Origin: Paraburkholderia silviterrae
Lineage (GTDB): Bacteria; Pseudomonadota; Gammaproteobacteria; Burkholderiales; Burkholderiaceae
Assembly: GCF_004353915.1 (NCBI RefSeq)
Contig: NZ_SMRP01000039.1
Location: 1-32,219, forward strand
DNA length: 32,219 nucleotides
Direction: 5' to 3'
Part shown: piece by piece, positions 23,339 through 30,993 of the stretch
Position numbering within the stretch: the first letter of the stretch is position 1
Layout: every line of letters begins with the position of its first letter
Made by a program: the position numbers and the translations under genes
The notes under the pieces: generated by a model
Seen by the model: only the letters and a program-made list of their open reading frames with translations
Told to the model about the DNA's origin: nothing
The model's database searches: none

Positions 23339-24385
23339 TCAGTGCGCCGGCTTGGCCGCGCCGGGTTCGAGCTTCACGACTGCCGAGGCGCCAAGGCGGA
23401 ACAGCTCAGGATTCGGATGATCGACGCGAATCTTGACGGGAAAGCGTTGTGCGACACGCACCCAGTTGAGGCTGCGCTGCACGCGCGGCAGTCCCTCGAG
23501 CACGAGGCCGCCGTCGTCGGGCAACACGCCAAAGCCGATCGAGTCGACGCGGCCATCGAACATCTGGCTCGTGTCGGACATCAGATAAACCTTCGACGGT
23601 GTGCCCGCGCGGATGCTCTTCAGCTCCGTCTCGCGGAAATTCGCGACGACATACCAGTTGCGCGTATCGATCAGCGTGAACACCGGCTTGAGCGGCGAAG
23701 CGAACTGCCCGGCCGTGGTTTTCAGCGACACGACGCGTCCATCGAAAGGCGCGCGCACGGTGGCCATGTCCTTGCGGTACTGAGCGAGCGCGATTTCCGC
23801 GCGCACCACGTCGCGCTGCGCGACCAGCGCGTCGACGCCGGTCACGGCGGCGGTCGCCTGTTGCGCCTGCAGACGCGCGGCTTCCAGCTCCGCGGCGGCG
23901 GCGCGCTGTGCGGTGCGTGCCCGATCGACATCTTCGGCGGAGACAAAGCCCTTTGCCAGTAACGGCTCCGTGCGCTTGAGCGTCTGGGCGGATTGCGCGG
24001 CGGCGGCCCGGGCGCGCTCGACGGCGGCGTGCGCGGAATCGGCGCCGTACTGCTGCGCCTTGACGGTGCGGTCCATCAGCGCGATCTGCTTGTCGAGCGC
24101 TGCCAGCGCGGCATTGGAGCGCGCCAGTTCGTCGTCGAAGGGACGCGGATCGACCTCGAAGAGCACATCGCCCTGCTTGACCGCCTGGTTGTCGCGCACT
24201 GCCATGTTCACGATGCGCCCGTTTACTTCGGATACCACATCGATTGAATCTGCGTAGGCGTAAGCGTCGTCGGTGCGCGGCGAGGTGTCTATCCGCCAGA
24301 GCACGTAGACGAGTGCCAGGAGCGTCACCAGCAGCAGGACTGCCGGGGCGACCTTGCTCGAAATTTTGTTCGGCCTGCTAGCCAT
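23339..24385 (-). CDS. mdtN: HlyD-family membrane fusion protein (MdtN type)
   Basis: A 348-residue periplasmic adaptor. A single N-terminal anchor helix (about 13-32, VAPAVLLLVTLLALVYVLWR) is followed by the lipoyl half-motif YADSIDVVSEVNGRIVNMAV and DNQAVKQGDVLFEVDPRPFD. A coiled-coil hairpin spans about 85-190 (rich in Ala/Gln/Glu), then the second lipoyl half MATVRAPFDGRVVSLKTTAG and a beta-barrel domain. The ATG at 24385 has a GGAG ribosome-binding site. It links the FUSC pump and the outer-membrane channel. Order and spacing match a single operon with ytcA, mdtO and mdtP. Confidence 0.92.
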   Translation of the reverse strand: MASRPNKISSKVAPAVLLLVTLLALVYVLWRIDTSPRTDDAYAYADSIDVVSEVNGRIVNMAVRDNQAVKQGDVLFEVDPRPFDDELARSNAALAALDKQIALMDRTVKAQQYGADSAHAAVERARAAAAQSAQTLKRTEPLLAKGFVSAEDVDRARTAQRAAAAELEAARLQAQQATAAVTGVDALVAQRDVVRAEIALAQYRKDMATVRAPFDGRVVSLKTTAGQFASPLKPVFTLIDTRNWYVVANFRETELKSIRAGTPSKVYLMSDTSQMFDGRVDSIGFGVLPDDGGLVLEGLPRVQRSLNWVRVAQRFPVKIRVDHPNPELFRLGASAVVKLEPGAAKPAH

Positions 24386-24402
24386 GAACCCACTCCGTCA
24401 AT

Positions 24403-24702
24403 TCAAGAATTAAAGACCAACAGCCAGATCAGCAGCGAGAAAAGCAGCAGCAATGCCGAATACGCGACGACTGGCGGTCCCAGAAGGCGTTCGCGTTGCA
24501 ACCGGCCCAGCACGGCGTGCACGATCAGCGTCATCGGCAAGGCACCCAGCAGACAGAACATCCAGCTTGGGAAATAGGCACCGAGCACGCTGATCGACGG
24601 CGATGCCGAACAACCGGCCAGCGCCGTCAACAACAGGCACAACAGCATTCGCACGGCGACGGTGTGCGGCCTCGAACGAAAATTGATGCTCGGACTGGAC
24701 AT
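24403..24702 (-). CDS. ytcA: YtcA family small membrane lipoprotein
   Basis: A 99-residue protein with an N-terminal hydrophobic segment ending in the lipobox LALAGC (Cys31). Two further membrane helices follow (about 42-62, FPSWMFCLLGALPMTLIVHA; and 77-97, VAYSALLLLFSLLIWLLVF). Small two-helix proteins of this type precede FUSC pumps (YtcA before mdtNOP, AaeX before aaeAB). The lipobox and length favour YtcA over AaeX. It is first in the operon, 17 bp before the HlyD gene. Its exact role in the pump is unknown. Confidence 0.8.
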   Translation of the reverse strand: MSSPSINFRSRPHTVAVRMLLCLLLTALAGCSASPSISVLGAYFPSWMFCLLGALPMTLIVHAVLGRLQRERLLGPPVVAYSALLLLFSLLIWLLVFNS

Positions 24703-24732
24703 GAGTCGATGGCTGTCTTTCTGGACGCGCGG

Positions 24733-24761
24733 ATGAAATCATTCGTTGTCTTAAATTTCAA
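24733..24761 (-). promoter_or_regulatory. weak promoter candidate for the ytcA-mdtNOP operon
   Basis: On the minus strand TTGAAA (24761-24756) and TTTCAT (24738-24733) are 17 bp apart, about 30 bp before the ATG at 24702. The -35 is good (5/6), the -10 poor. Confidence 0.3.
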
Positions 24762-24788
24762 CAGGCGTCGCGGGTTATGGAAAATCGC

Positions 24789-24850
24789 CCGCGCGCCGCC
24801 TGCCTTGAGGCGGCGCGCGGCAAGCAGAGCCGCCGCAGCGGCGGCCCTGC
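24789..24850 (-). terminator. two tandem hairpins downstream of the DUF1254 gene
   Basis: The outer hairpin has exact 13-bp arms (24789-24801 with 24808-24820, core CGCGCGCCGCC) and a 6-base loop, followed on the minus strand by GCGATTTTCC. The second (24824-24850) pairs GCAG/CTGC and GCCGCCG/CGGCGGC around one mismatch. They lie between the DUF1254 stop (24879) and the ytcA operon, both transcribed leftwards, so they probably insulate the operon. Confidence 0.6.
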
Positions 24851-24878
24851 TCCGTTTCGCTCGATATTGGCCGCTCTG

Positions 24879-26393
24879 TCAGTGGCCAGCCGCGTTGACG
24901 CCCGGGGGCGTCCATTGCCCTTCGGTAATGGCGGGCTTCGGCCCGTAGGCACGCAGATAAAGCGAGAAGTCTGCGTTGGCGGGCGACGGCAACCAGTTAG
25001 CGCGCGCTTTTGCATCCTTGGGCGCATCCGCCTGGATATAGATCGTGAGCGAGCCGTCGGCGTTGTATTGCAGATCCCGGTTCTTGGTGCCGATCGAATA
25101 GCGCTTGATCTCATTGGGCACGAAGAAGTGCTCCGCGCTATAGAGCGTGAGCGACCAGAATCCGTCCACCGGCGGCGTCTGCCCTTCGGGGAACGTCACG
25201 GTATAGCGGTGCGCGCCATTGAGCCGTGCACCGTCCGCGCCCAGATCCTGATAGAAGTATTTGGTTTCCTGATTCGCATTGACGAGGATGTTGGACTTCG
25301 CCACGGCGGTGCGCGTGAAGTAGTCCGTGCCAAACGCGGCGCCGTTGGAGATGGTGGTCCAGTTGTAAGGCAGCGGATCGCCCCAGTGACGGAATTGCAG
25401 CAGCGGATCGACCAGTTGCTTCTGGGCCAGCGTGGCTTCCTCGGTCATGGCCTTCTTCAAGGCCGGATCGTGCTTCGCCGCCTCGAGGACCGCCCGTATC
25501 TGCGCATAGAGACCCTCTTCGCCCGGCATCGCCGGCGCATCGGCCATGACGGCCGGCAGTTCGTCGAAGAACTTGTCCGGAAACACCCAGGCGGTCTCTT
25601 CGGTGCTACCGGTGCTAGCCGGCTTCGGGAAAGCCGGCAGCGTCGCCCAGTCGTGGCGCTTCATCTTGCCGTCGAATTCGCTCAGCGGATAAACGTTGAT
25701 TCCCTGGATGACTTCCTTGACGGCGGTCTTGTCGGCGGGCGTAGTGTCCTGGAACACGCGCGGCACGACCATGCCCGTGTTGGTGGTCGACCGGAAAACC
25801 CCGGTAATGCCAGCAGGCACCTTGCCGTTCCAGTTCGGGCCGACCAGCAGGTAGAACCCAGGCTTGGTGCCGTACATCTTCCCCAGCTTCGCAAAACTGT
25901 CCGTGCGCGCATCGACGACCTGGTAGACCCAGAAGCGCTTGCCGAAATCGGGCACCTGAACGACGGCGGGGCTGGTATCGAGCGCCAGGACGCTGCCGCC
26001 ATAGACGACGTCCTGATTGGGGCACGCGACGTCACGCTCCTGCGGTTCCACATAGTCGTGCAACATCGCAAGCCGGTTGAGCGGCGCGAACGGCAGGATC
26101 CCGCCGATCAGGCCGGGAGCCGGCGCCTGCTCGAAGGCGAGGCGGCGGTTGTAGATATTGACGAGCGGCCAGCCCCAGAAGTAGGCCTGGCGGGCCACCA
26201 TGCGCGCGTACGCCTCCGTTATCCTGGCGTTGCTGTCGGGACCCGGCGGCAACGCCGCGAGGCGCCCGGGCGCCCCGCTTGCCGCGTGGGGCGCGGCCGC
26301 TGCGCCGGCAGAGGTGGCGGCGGACGCCGTAAAGGAAGCTGCCGAGGCACTCAGCAGGCAGGCGATCAGAGTGGCAATGTGAGATTTTTTCAT
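24879..26393 (-). CDS. exported DUF1254/DUF1214 domain protein
   Basis: A 504-residue protein starting at 26393. The open frame runs 89 codons further upstream, but only this start gives the signal peptide MKKSHIATLIACLLSASAAS FTASA. The N-terminal DUF1254 domain contains YFWGWPLVNIYNRRLAFEQA, HDYVEPQERDVACPNQDVVY and FWVYQVVDARTDSFAKLGKM followed by GFYLLVGPNW. The C-terminal DUF1214 domain carries FPEGQTPPVDGFWSLTLYSA and YSIGTKNRDLQYNADGSLTI. Proteins of this pair are periplasmic and widespread, without a settled function. A remnant of a second DUF1254 gene lies just upstream on the same strand. Tandem hairpins follow the gene. Confidence 0.88.
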   Translation of the reverse strand: MKKSHIATLIACLLSASAASFTASAATSAGAAAAPHAASGAPGRLAALPPGPDSNARITEAYARMVARQAYFWGWPLVNIYNRRLAFEQAPAPGLIGGILPFAPLNRLAMLHDYVEPQERDVACPNQDVVYGGSVLALDTSPAVVQVPDFGKRFWVYQVVDARTDSFAKLGKMYGTKPGFYLLVGPNWNGKVPAGITGVFRSTTNTGMVVPRVFQDTTPADKTAVKEVIQGINVYPLSEFDGKMKRHDWATLPAFPKPASTGSTEETAWVFPDKFFDELPAVMADAPAMPGEEGLYAQIRAVLEAAKHDPALKKAMTEEATLAQKQLVDPLLQFRHWGDPLPYNWTTISNGAAFGTDYFTRTAVAKSNILVNANQETKYFYQDLGADGARLNGAHRYTVTFPEGQTPPVDGFWSLTLYSAEHFFVPNEIKRYSIGTKNRDLQYNADGSLTIYIQADAPKDAKARANWLPSPANADFSLYLRAYGPKPAITEGQWTPPGVNAAGH

Positions 26394-26496
26394 GGCATCG
26401 TCTTCGTTCAATGGGTGGGTCGGCGTCCGTTCACGGGCGAAGGCATCGACCTTGCGCATCGCGTTCCACTCCGCCGGTGTTTTGCTGATAGATCGC

Positions 26497-26685
26497 TCAG
26501 TGGGCCTTCTGAAGTTGCGGAGCGTGCCACTGGCCATCGAGCATCGCCTTATCCGGCCAGTTCGGACCGGCAAGGAGGAAGTTGGCCGCCTGATTGCCGG
26601 TGGTGCGCGTGCCGGCATAGGCAAAGTTGAAGGTGTACATGTCGATGTGATCGTTGCCACGAGATCTGGCGCTCAACGGTTCCCA
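26497..26685 (-). pseudogene. remnant of a second DUF1254 gene
   Basis: The minus strand reads GNDHIDMYTFNFAYAGTRTT, then GNQAANFLLAGPNWPDKAML and a stop. This corresponds to the Y-x-N-F-x-Y-x-GTR-TG-x-x-x-NFL-GPNW strand of DUF1254, aligning with the TDSFAKLGKMYGTKPGFYLLVGPNW segment of the intact neighbour. About 45 residues remain. Upstream sequence in the frame is unrelated. It suggests a former tandem pair of DUF1254 genes. Confidence 0.6.
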
Positions 26686-27169
26686 ATATCGATACCGGGA
26701 GCAAGGCTGGCTGCCTGTCGAATGCTCCACGGTATCGGCAGCGGTCAAATTATCCTTGCTATAACAATTGATTGTGCCGCGCACTCTACCTGGAACGCTC
26801 GGGCCCGATGCCATAAGTATTGGGTCTCTGGATGTGACGCAAAATCATAAGGAAAATCGGAATCCTCCCATTGTGCGTTTGTAGAGTTCAGACTCAATTG
26901 CAATCCGTCCGTGAATACTGGTGCAAGAATCGTGTGCATCATGTGGCCGGATACCGCGTCAGGCGGCCGGCGAGGGAGCGAAGCGGGAGAGCAATGCTCG
27001 TCTGTGGAACGCCGGCACGCGCCGGATCGCTAAAACCGCGCACACCGCATACACCGCGAATCGGGCGTCCACGTCGGCCAGATGGCGCGCAGCATCGTCC
27101 CCAAGGACATTCAGCCGCGCTACCTGGGAGAACGGCGCGAAGCACCGGCTTCGAGGCATTCACGACCCA
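26686..27169. other. gene-poor stretch
   Basis: No recognisable gene in about 480 bp. A minus-strand frame from 26942 (MMHTILAPVFTDGLQLSLNS then TNAQWEDSDFPYDFASHPET) has protein-like composition but no family I know, and it ends at 26745. A short plus-strand frame at about 27084 (MARSIVPKDIQPRYLGERRE) is likewise unassigned. Confidence 0.3.
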
Positions 27170-28147
27170 CTAGAACGCGAGCGTGGCAGTCGCCTGTACG
27201 GTCGCCGTGCTCTTGAGGCGATTGGTGCTCGCTAAGGTCGGCACCCAGCGGAGGCTCGCGGAAAACGGCCGCTTGCCGCCGATTTTCGTGTCATAGGTGA
27301 GAATCGGGCCCAGCGCGAAATCCCGCCCGACAAACCCATCGAGCCTATCCGCCAGCGGGCCTGAATCTTTGCCGAGCTGCTGAACCGTGCCCATTACAAG
27401 ACCCACGCCGATACCGTTCGCGAATTTCTTTAGCCCCATGACATCGAGCGTCAGCAACGGCGCGTTCTGGTAATCGGTCGCGGAATTGCGCGTATAGAAC
27501 TGGAGCCCGAGCACCGCGTCGAATTCGAGCCCGTACTTGGGCACGAGCTTCGTGTATGCAACCTGCGGCACGAAGGTCCAGTTATTCAGGCTGGCGTTGG
27601 CCAACGCAGTGGGATCGTACTGGCCCGTGGGCGCCCAGAAGTTGAAGCTCAACGCGATGTGGTCGGTCTGGCTCAAGTGGTAGCCGGCGACAATCGGCGT
27701 GAAATACATGTCGTAGAGATTCGAGACCCGGTCGCTCGTGGAGCTCGACACCCGCCCCACGGAGAAGGTGCCTGTGACCTCTTCCCACACATAGGGCAGC
27801 GTGATGGCCGACGCAAAATCCCAGCCGCCGAGGCCACCCCAGACGTGCTCGACCGTCGCAAGCGTGAGCGCGAGCTTGCCTTCGGCGCCAAGCGAGTCCT
27901 TGCCGGCAATCGGCACGCCGCGGCTTGCGCTGATCGACCCGTCGAGATAGACCTGTTGCAGGCTGACGATGGTCATCGGCTCCGGCGGCACGATGCCGAT
28001 GCCCGATATCACGCTCGTGCCGGCCACGGGCCGCCCGAGCGCGCCTTCCGTTGCCCCGGCCATGCTCGGCCCGAATGCGAAGGCGGCAGCGAAGCTGGCG
28101 ACGGCGTAAAGCTTGAGGCAGTTTCCAATGCGCTTCGGACAAGTCAT
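27170..28147 (-). CDS. SphA-like outer-membrane protein (phenol meta-pathway MetA_deg family)
   Basis: A 325-residue beta-barrel protein from the ATG at 28147. A signal peptide (LKLYAVASFAAAFAFGPSMA then GATEG) is followed by amphipathic strands with a terminal aromatic residue (ATVQATATLAF), the outer-membrane signature. The segments PEPMTIVSLQQVYLDGSISA, WDFASAITLPYVWEEVTGTF, HIALSFNFWAPTGQYDP and VPQVAYTKLVPKYGLEFDAV belong to the family named after a protein of meta-cleavage phenol degradation and to SphA-like proteins. It probably lets a hydrophobic compound across the outer membrane. An upstream TTG at 28219 gives no better start. A well-formed promoter lies at 28222-28250. No catabolic enzymes are adjacent. 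Confidence 0.82.
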   Translation of the reverse strand: MTCPKRIGNCLKLYAVASFAAAFAFGPSMAGATEGALGRPVAGTSVISGIGIVPPEPMTIVSLQQVYLDGSISASRGVPIAGKDSLGAEGKLALTLATVEHVWGGLGGWDFASAITLPYVWEEVTGTFSVGRVSSSTSDRVSNLYDMYFTPIVAGYHLSQTDHIALSFNFWAPTGQYDPTALANASLNNWTFVPQVAYTKLVPKYGLEFDAVLGLQFYTRNSATDYQNAPLLTLDVMGLKKFANGIGVGLVMGTVQQLGKDSGPLADRLDGFVGRDFALGPILTYDTKIGGKRPFSASLRWVPTLASTNRLKSTATVQATATLAF

Positions 28148-28221
28148 AGGTGCGTTTTTTATTGAGAGGGTCGACTTATTTATCGAGGGTTTTGTTAAGC
28201 CCGACTGAAACCGCGCCAATT

Positions 28222-28250
28222 ATTAGACAATGAAAGCATTAATTTTTCAA
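28222..28250 (-). promoter_or_regulatory. sigma70-type promoter of the SphA-like gene
   Basis: On the minus strand TTGAAA (28250-28245) and TCTAAT (28227-28222) are separated by exactly 17 bp, each 5/6 to consensus, in a distinctly AT-rich stretch. It lies 75 bp upstream of the ATG at 28147, leaving a long leader. The remaining sequence up to 28620 has no recognisable gene. Confidence 0.6.
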
Positions 28251-28620
28251 ATAAAACAGCTATTAAGCATAAATTTGAGATTTCGTGGCGATGGTTGCCG
28301 GGGTATGCCAGAAGGGCCCGGCGGTTGTTATGTGTGTGTGCGAAACCAACCAAAGGAGAGAGCCGGGAGAGCAGCATCTCCGCAGCCAACCGCATGGCCG
28401 AACACCGTCATCTGAACTGTCTGTGGCATTTACCTAAAAACAGCCTGCCCGCGGAAAAGGCGTGTCCCAAAGGCGATATGAAAAAGCGGTGGCCAACTGG
28501 GCCATTATTCGACGATAACGGCCTGGTCTCCGCATTCATGATCATGAGGAAAGAGATACAACCAGGCGTTACCGGAAAGTGAAGCAGACGAAAGCCGAAG
28601 AACCGCCGGCGGGCACACGC

Positions 28621-28659
28621 AAAAGAGCCGCACGCCAGGCAATGCTGCCTCGCGTGCGG
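28621..28659 (-). terminator. rho-independent terminator of the DHA2 exporter
   Basis: On the minus strand the arms CCGCACGCGAGGCA and TGCCTGGCGTGCGG (28659-28628) pair over 13 of 14 positions around a 4-base loop, followed directly by CTCTTTT (28627-28621). It lies just after the exporter stop codon at 28662. A TTTTT on the plus side (28670) could make it partly bidirectional. Confidence 0.8.
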
Positions 28660-28661
28660 AG

Positions 28662-30296
28662 TTACTGGATTTTTCCCCGGCGCTTCCGTGACTCGATCGT
28701 CGCCATCGCAAGACCGGCGGCAGCGAACGCGCACGCGGCGGACACGAGCGCGACGGCGCGCAGCGCGTCGGTGATGGCGTCGGCTTGCGCGCGCGCCACG
28801 GATGTCTGGCGCGGCGTGTGGGCGGCGCCCGATGCCGTCCCGGCCTGCGCGTCCGGCTCCAGCAACTGCCCGGTCTGGCTGGCGTCCTGCGGCAGGTGCA
28901 GCGCGTCGAGGCGCGCCGATAGCGCCGCGTGGTACGACCACACGAACACGATGCCGAGCACCGCGATCGCCAGCAGGCTCGCCACGCGGGCAACCGCGTT
29001 GTTGATGCCGGACGCAACACCTGTGCGCTCGCCCGGCACCGAGCCCATCACGGTCGTGGTCAGCGGCGCGACGGTGATCGTCATGCCGAGCCCGAGCACG
29101 GTGAGCGCAGGGAAGAATCCGGTCCAATAGCTGCCGCGCACGAACGGCAGCGCCAGCAACGCGAAGCCGATTCCGGCGACCGCCGGACCCACCGTTAGAA
29201 GCGCGCGCGAGCCGAAGCGGCTCGTCAGGCCGCCAGTGAAGCGCGAGAGCAAACCGATAATGACGGGCACCGGCAGCAGCGCCCCACCCGCTTCGGTCGC
29301 GGTGTACCCATGCGCGCGGATCAGCGTAAACGGCAGGAAAAAGAATGCCCCGCCGAGGCCGAAATAGAGCAGCAGCGTGACGAGGTTGGCGCCTGTGAAA
29401 TCGCGCGAGCGGAACACGTCCAGCGGCATCATGGGGCTGGGGCCACGCGCTTCGATCATCACGAACAGGGCGAGCACGAGCACGCCGCCACCGATCGCAC
29501 CCAATACGAACGGATGCGCGAAGCCGCGCGCCGACGCCTCGGTCAGGCCAAAGGTGAGCGCCGCGAGCCCCGCGGCCGCACTCAGCGCGCCGGGCCAGTC
29601 GAGCTGTTCGGGCGCATCGGGCTTGTGGCTATTGGGCACCGACGCCACGGCGAGCGCGATCGTTACCGCTGCGAGCGGGACGTTCAGGAAGAAGATGGCG
29701 CGCCACGACAACGCGTCGACGAGCCAGCCGCCCGCCACCGGCCCCACCGCCGACGTGATCGCGCCCACGCCCGCCCAGGTGCCGATCGCGCGTCCGCGCG
29801 CCTCGTCATCGAACACGGCGCCTATGATCGCGAGACTGCTGGGCACGAGCAGCGCCGCGCCGATGCCCTGCACCGCGCGCGCGGCGATCAGCGCCCCCGC
29901 ATTCGGTGCGAGCCCGCAAGCAGCGGACGCGAGCGTAAAGAGCGCGATGCCCGCGATGAACACCGTGCGACGGCCCAGCTTGTCGCCCATCGATCCGCCA
30001 ACGAGCACGAGAGAGCCGAGAAACAGCAGATACGCGTTGACGACCCACTGCATCGCCGCGACGCTCGCACCGAGTTCGCTCTGAATGGACGGCAGCGCGA
30101 CATTGACGACCGAGCCGTCGATGAACGCCATGCTCGAGCCGAGGATCGTCGCGGCGAGCGCGAGACGCCTGCGTCGGCACGGGCGGTCGACTGCAGTGGG
30201 CTGCGTGCGGATGACGAGCGCGTCGCATGGGCTTGCTTGCGCAGCCACGACGTGCGCGGCCTTCGGCTCGCTATCGGGAAGATCCGGGTTGGCCAA
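28662..30296 (-). CDS. DHA2-family (EmrB/QacA-type) MFS drug exporter
   Basis: A 544-residue proton antiporter with about 14 membrane helices. Motif D1 and helix 1 are LALAATILGSSMAFIDGSVV with NVALPSIQSELG, motif A is GGSMGDKLGRRTVF, motif B RAVQGIGAALLVPSSLAII and motif C GAITSAVGPVAGGWLVDALS, which together mark the DHA2 class. The N-terminal 45 residues are long, polar and Arg-rich before helix 1. The start is a TTG at 30296 with a GGAG ribosome-binding site; no suitable ATG precedes helix 1. It has its own terminator and is divergent from the MEKHLA gene. The substrate is unknown. Confidence 0.9.
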   Translation of the reverse strand: MANPDLPDSEPKAAHVVAAQASPCDALVIRTQPTAVDRPCRRRRLALAATILGSSMAFIDGSVVNVALPSIQSELGASVAAMQWVVNAYLLFLGSLVLVGGSMGDKLGRRTVFIAGIALFTLASAACGLAPNAGALIAARAVQGIGAALLVPSSLAIIGAVFDDEARGRAIGTWAGVGAITSAVGPVAGGWLVDALSWRAIFFLNVPLAAVTIALAVASVPNSHKPDAPEQLDWPGALSAAAGLAALTFGLTEASARGFAHPFVLGAIGGGVLVLALFVMIEARGPSPMMPLDVFRSRDFTGANLVTLLLYFGLGGAFFFLPFTLIRAHGYTATEAGGALLPVPVIIGLLSRFTGGLTSRFGSRALLTVGPAVAGIGFALLALPFVRGSYWTGFFPALTVLGLGMTITVAPLTTTVMGSVPGERTGVASGINNAVARVASLLAIAVLGIVFVWSYHAALSARLDALHLPQDASQTGQLLEPDAQAGTASGAAHTPRQTSVARAQADAITDALRAVALVSAACAFAAAGLAMATIESRKRRGKIQ

Positions 30297-30489
30297 GTTC
30301 GCTCCGCCACGGATGGAAATCAGCGTTACGGTGGACAGTCGATATTAGACAGGCAGTTGCACCGATTGACCAGCTTTCAATTTGGTTGCCGCCCTCTCGC
30401 AGCTTTAGCGGGCTTTATTTGTCGCCGTCTGCACATGCGGTATCGTGAGCGCCTGCGCCATCGCATAGACCCCACGATCTCCATCGAAG

Positions 30490-30957
30490 ATGTCCCAGAC
30501 GATCCCACTCCATAGCGATCCTGCTTTCTATCGGCTGCTTGCCGACAGCTACGCCAAACTGCTTGGCCGTCCCCTGGTACCGCAGGCCATGCCTCTGGCC
30601 GAAGCGAGCGAATGGCTCTATGAGCATGCCCCGTTCGCTGTGCTCGCGCACAACACCGATCCCGACCCGGTCTTCATTTACGGCAACAAGGCCGCGCAGC
30701 GCCGCTTCGGATATAGCTGGGATGAAATCACCCGACTGCCCTCCCGGCTCTCAGCCGAGGCGCCGGATCGCGAGGAGCGGCGGCAATTTCTCGCCCGTGT
30801 GCAGCGGCTCGGCTACGAAGCGGGCTACAAAGGCGTGCGTATCACAAAGTCGGGCCAGCGCTTCATGATCGAGGAAGCCACACTGTGGCAGCTCCTCGAC
30901 GTGGACGGCAAACTACATGGCCAGGCGGTTGTCATCCCGCGCACGCGCGATCTCTGA
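30490..30957 (+). CDS. MEKHLA domain-containing protein
   Basis: A 155-residue PAS-like MEKHLA domain protein. It contains YRLLADSYAKLLGRPLVPQA, WLYEHAPFAVLAHNTDPDPV and FIYGNKAAQRRFGYSWDEIT, where the GN-A-Q-FG-SW-E pattern is the family core. Then come LPSRLSAEAPDREERRQFLA and GQRFMIEEATLWQLLDVDGK. Bacterial stand-alone members may sense a small ligand, by analogy with PAS domains; no output domain is present. The gene is divergent from the DHA2 exporter (193 bp gap) and convergent with the NUP gene. Confidence 0.85.
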   Translation: MSQTIPLHSDPAFYRLLADSYAKLLGRPLVPQAMPLAEASEWLYEHAPFAVLAHNTDPDPVFIYGNKAAQRRFGYSWDEITRLPSRLSAEAPDREERRQFLARVQRLGYEAGYKGVRITKSGQRFMIEEATLWQLLDVDGKLHGQAVVIPRTRDL

Positions 30958-30993
30958 GTCGCCCACTGGAACGCGCGCCACGCCGCCTGCGCG

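Noticed and set aside
24777..26630. 617-codon plus-strand open frame
   Set aside because: It is antisense to the DUF1254 gene; composition and lack of motifs mark it as a shadow.
29310..30515. 401-codon plus-strand open frame rich in Arg, Glu and His
   Set aside because: It is antisense to the DHA2 exporter, typical of GC-rich third-position bias.
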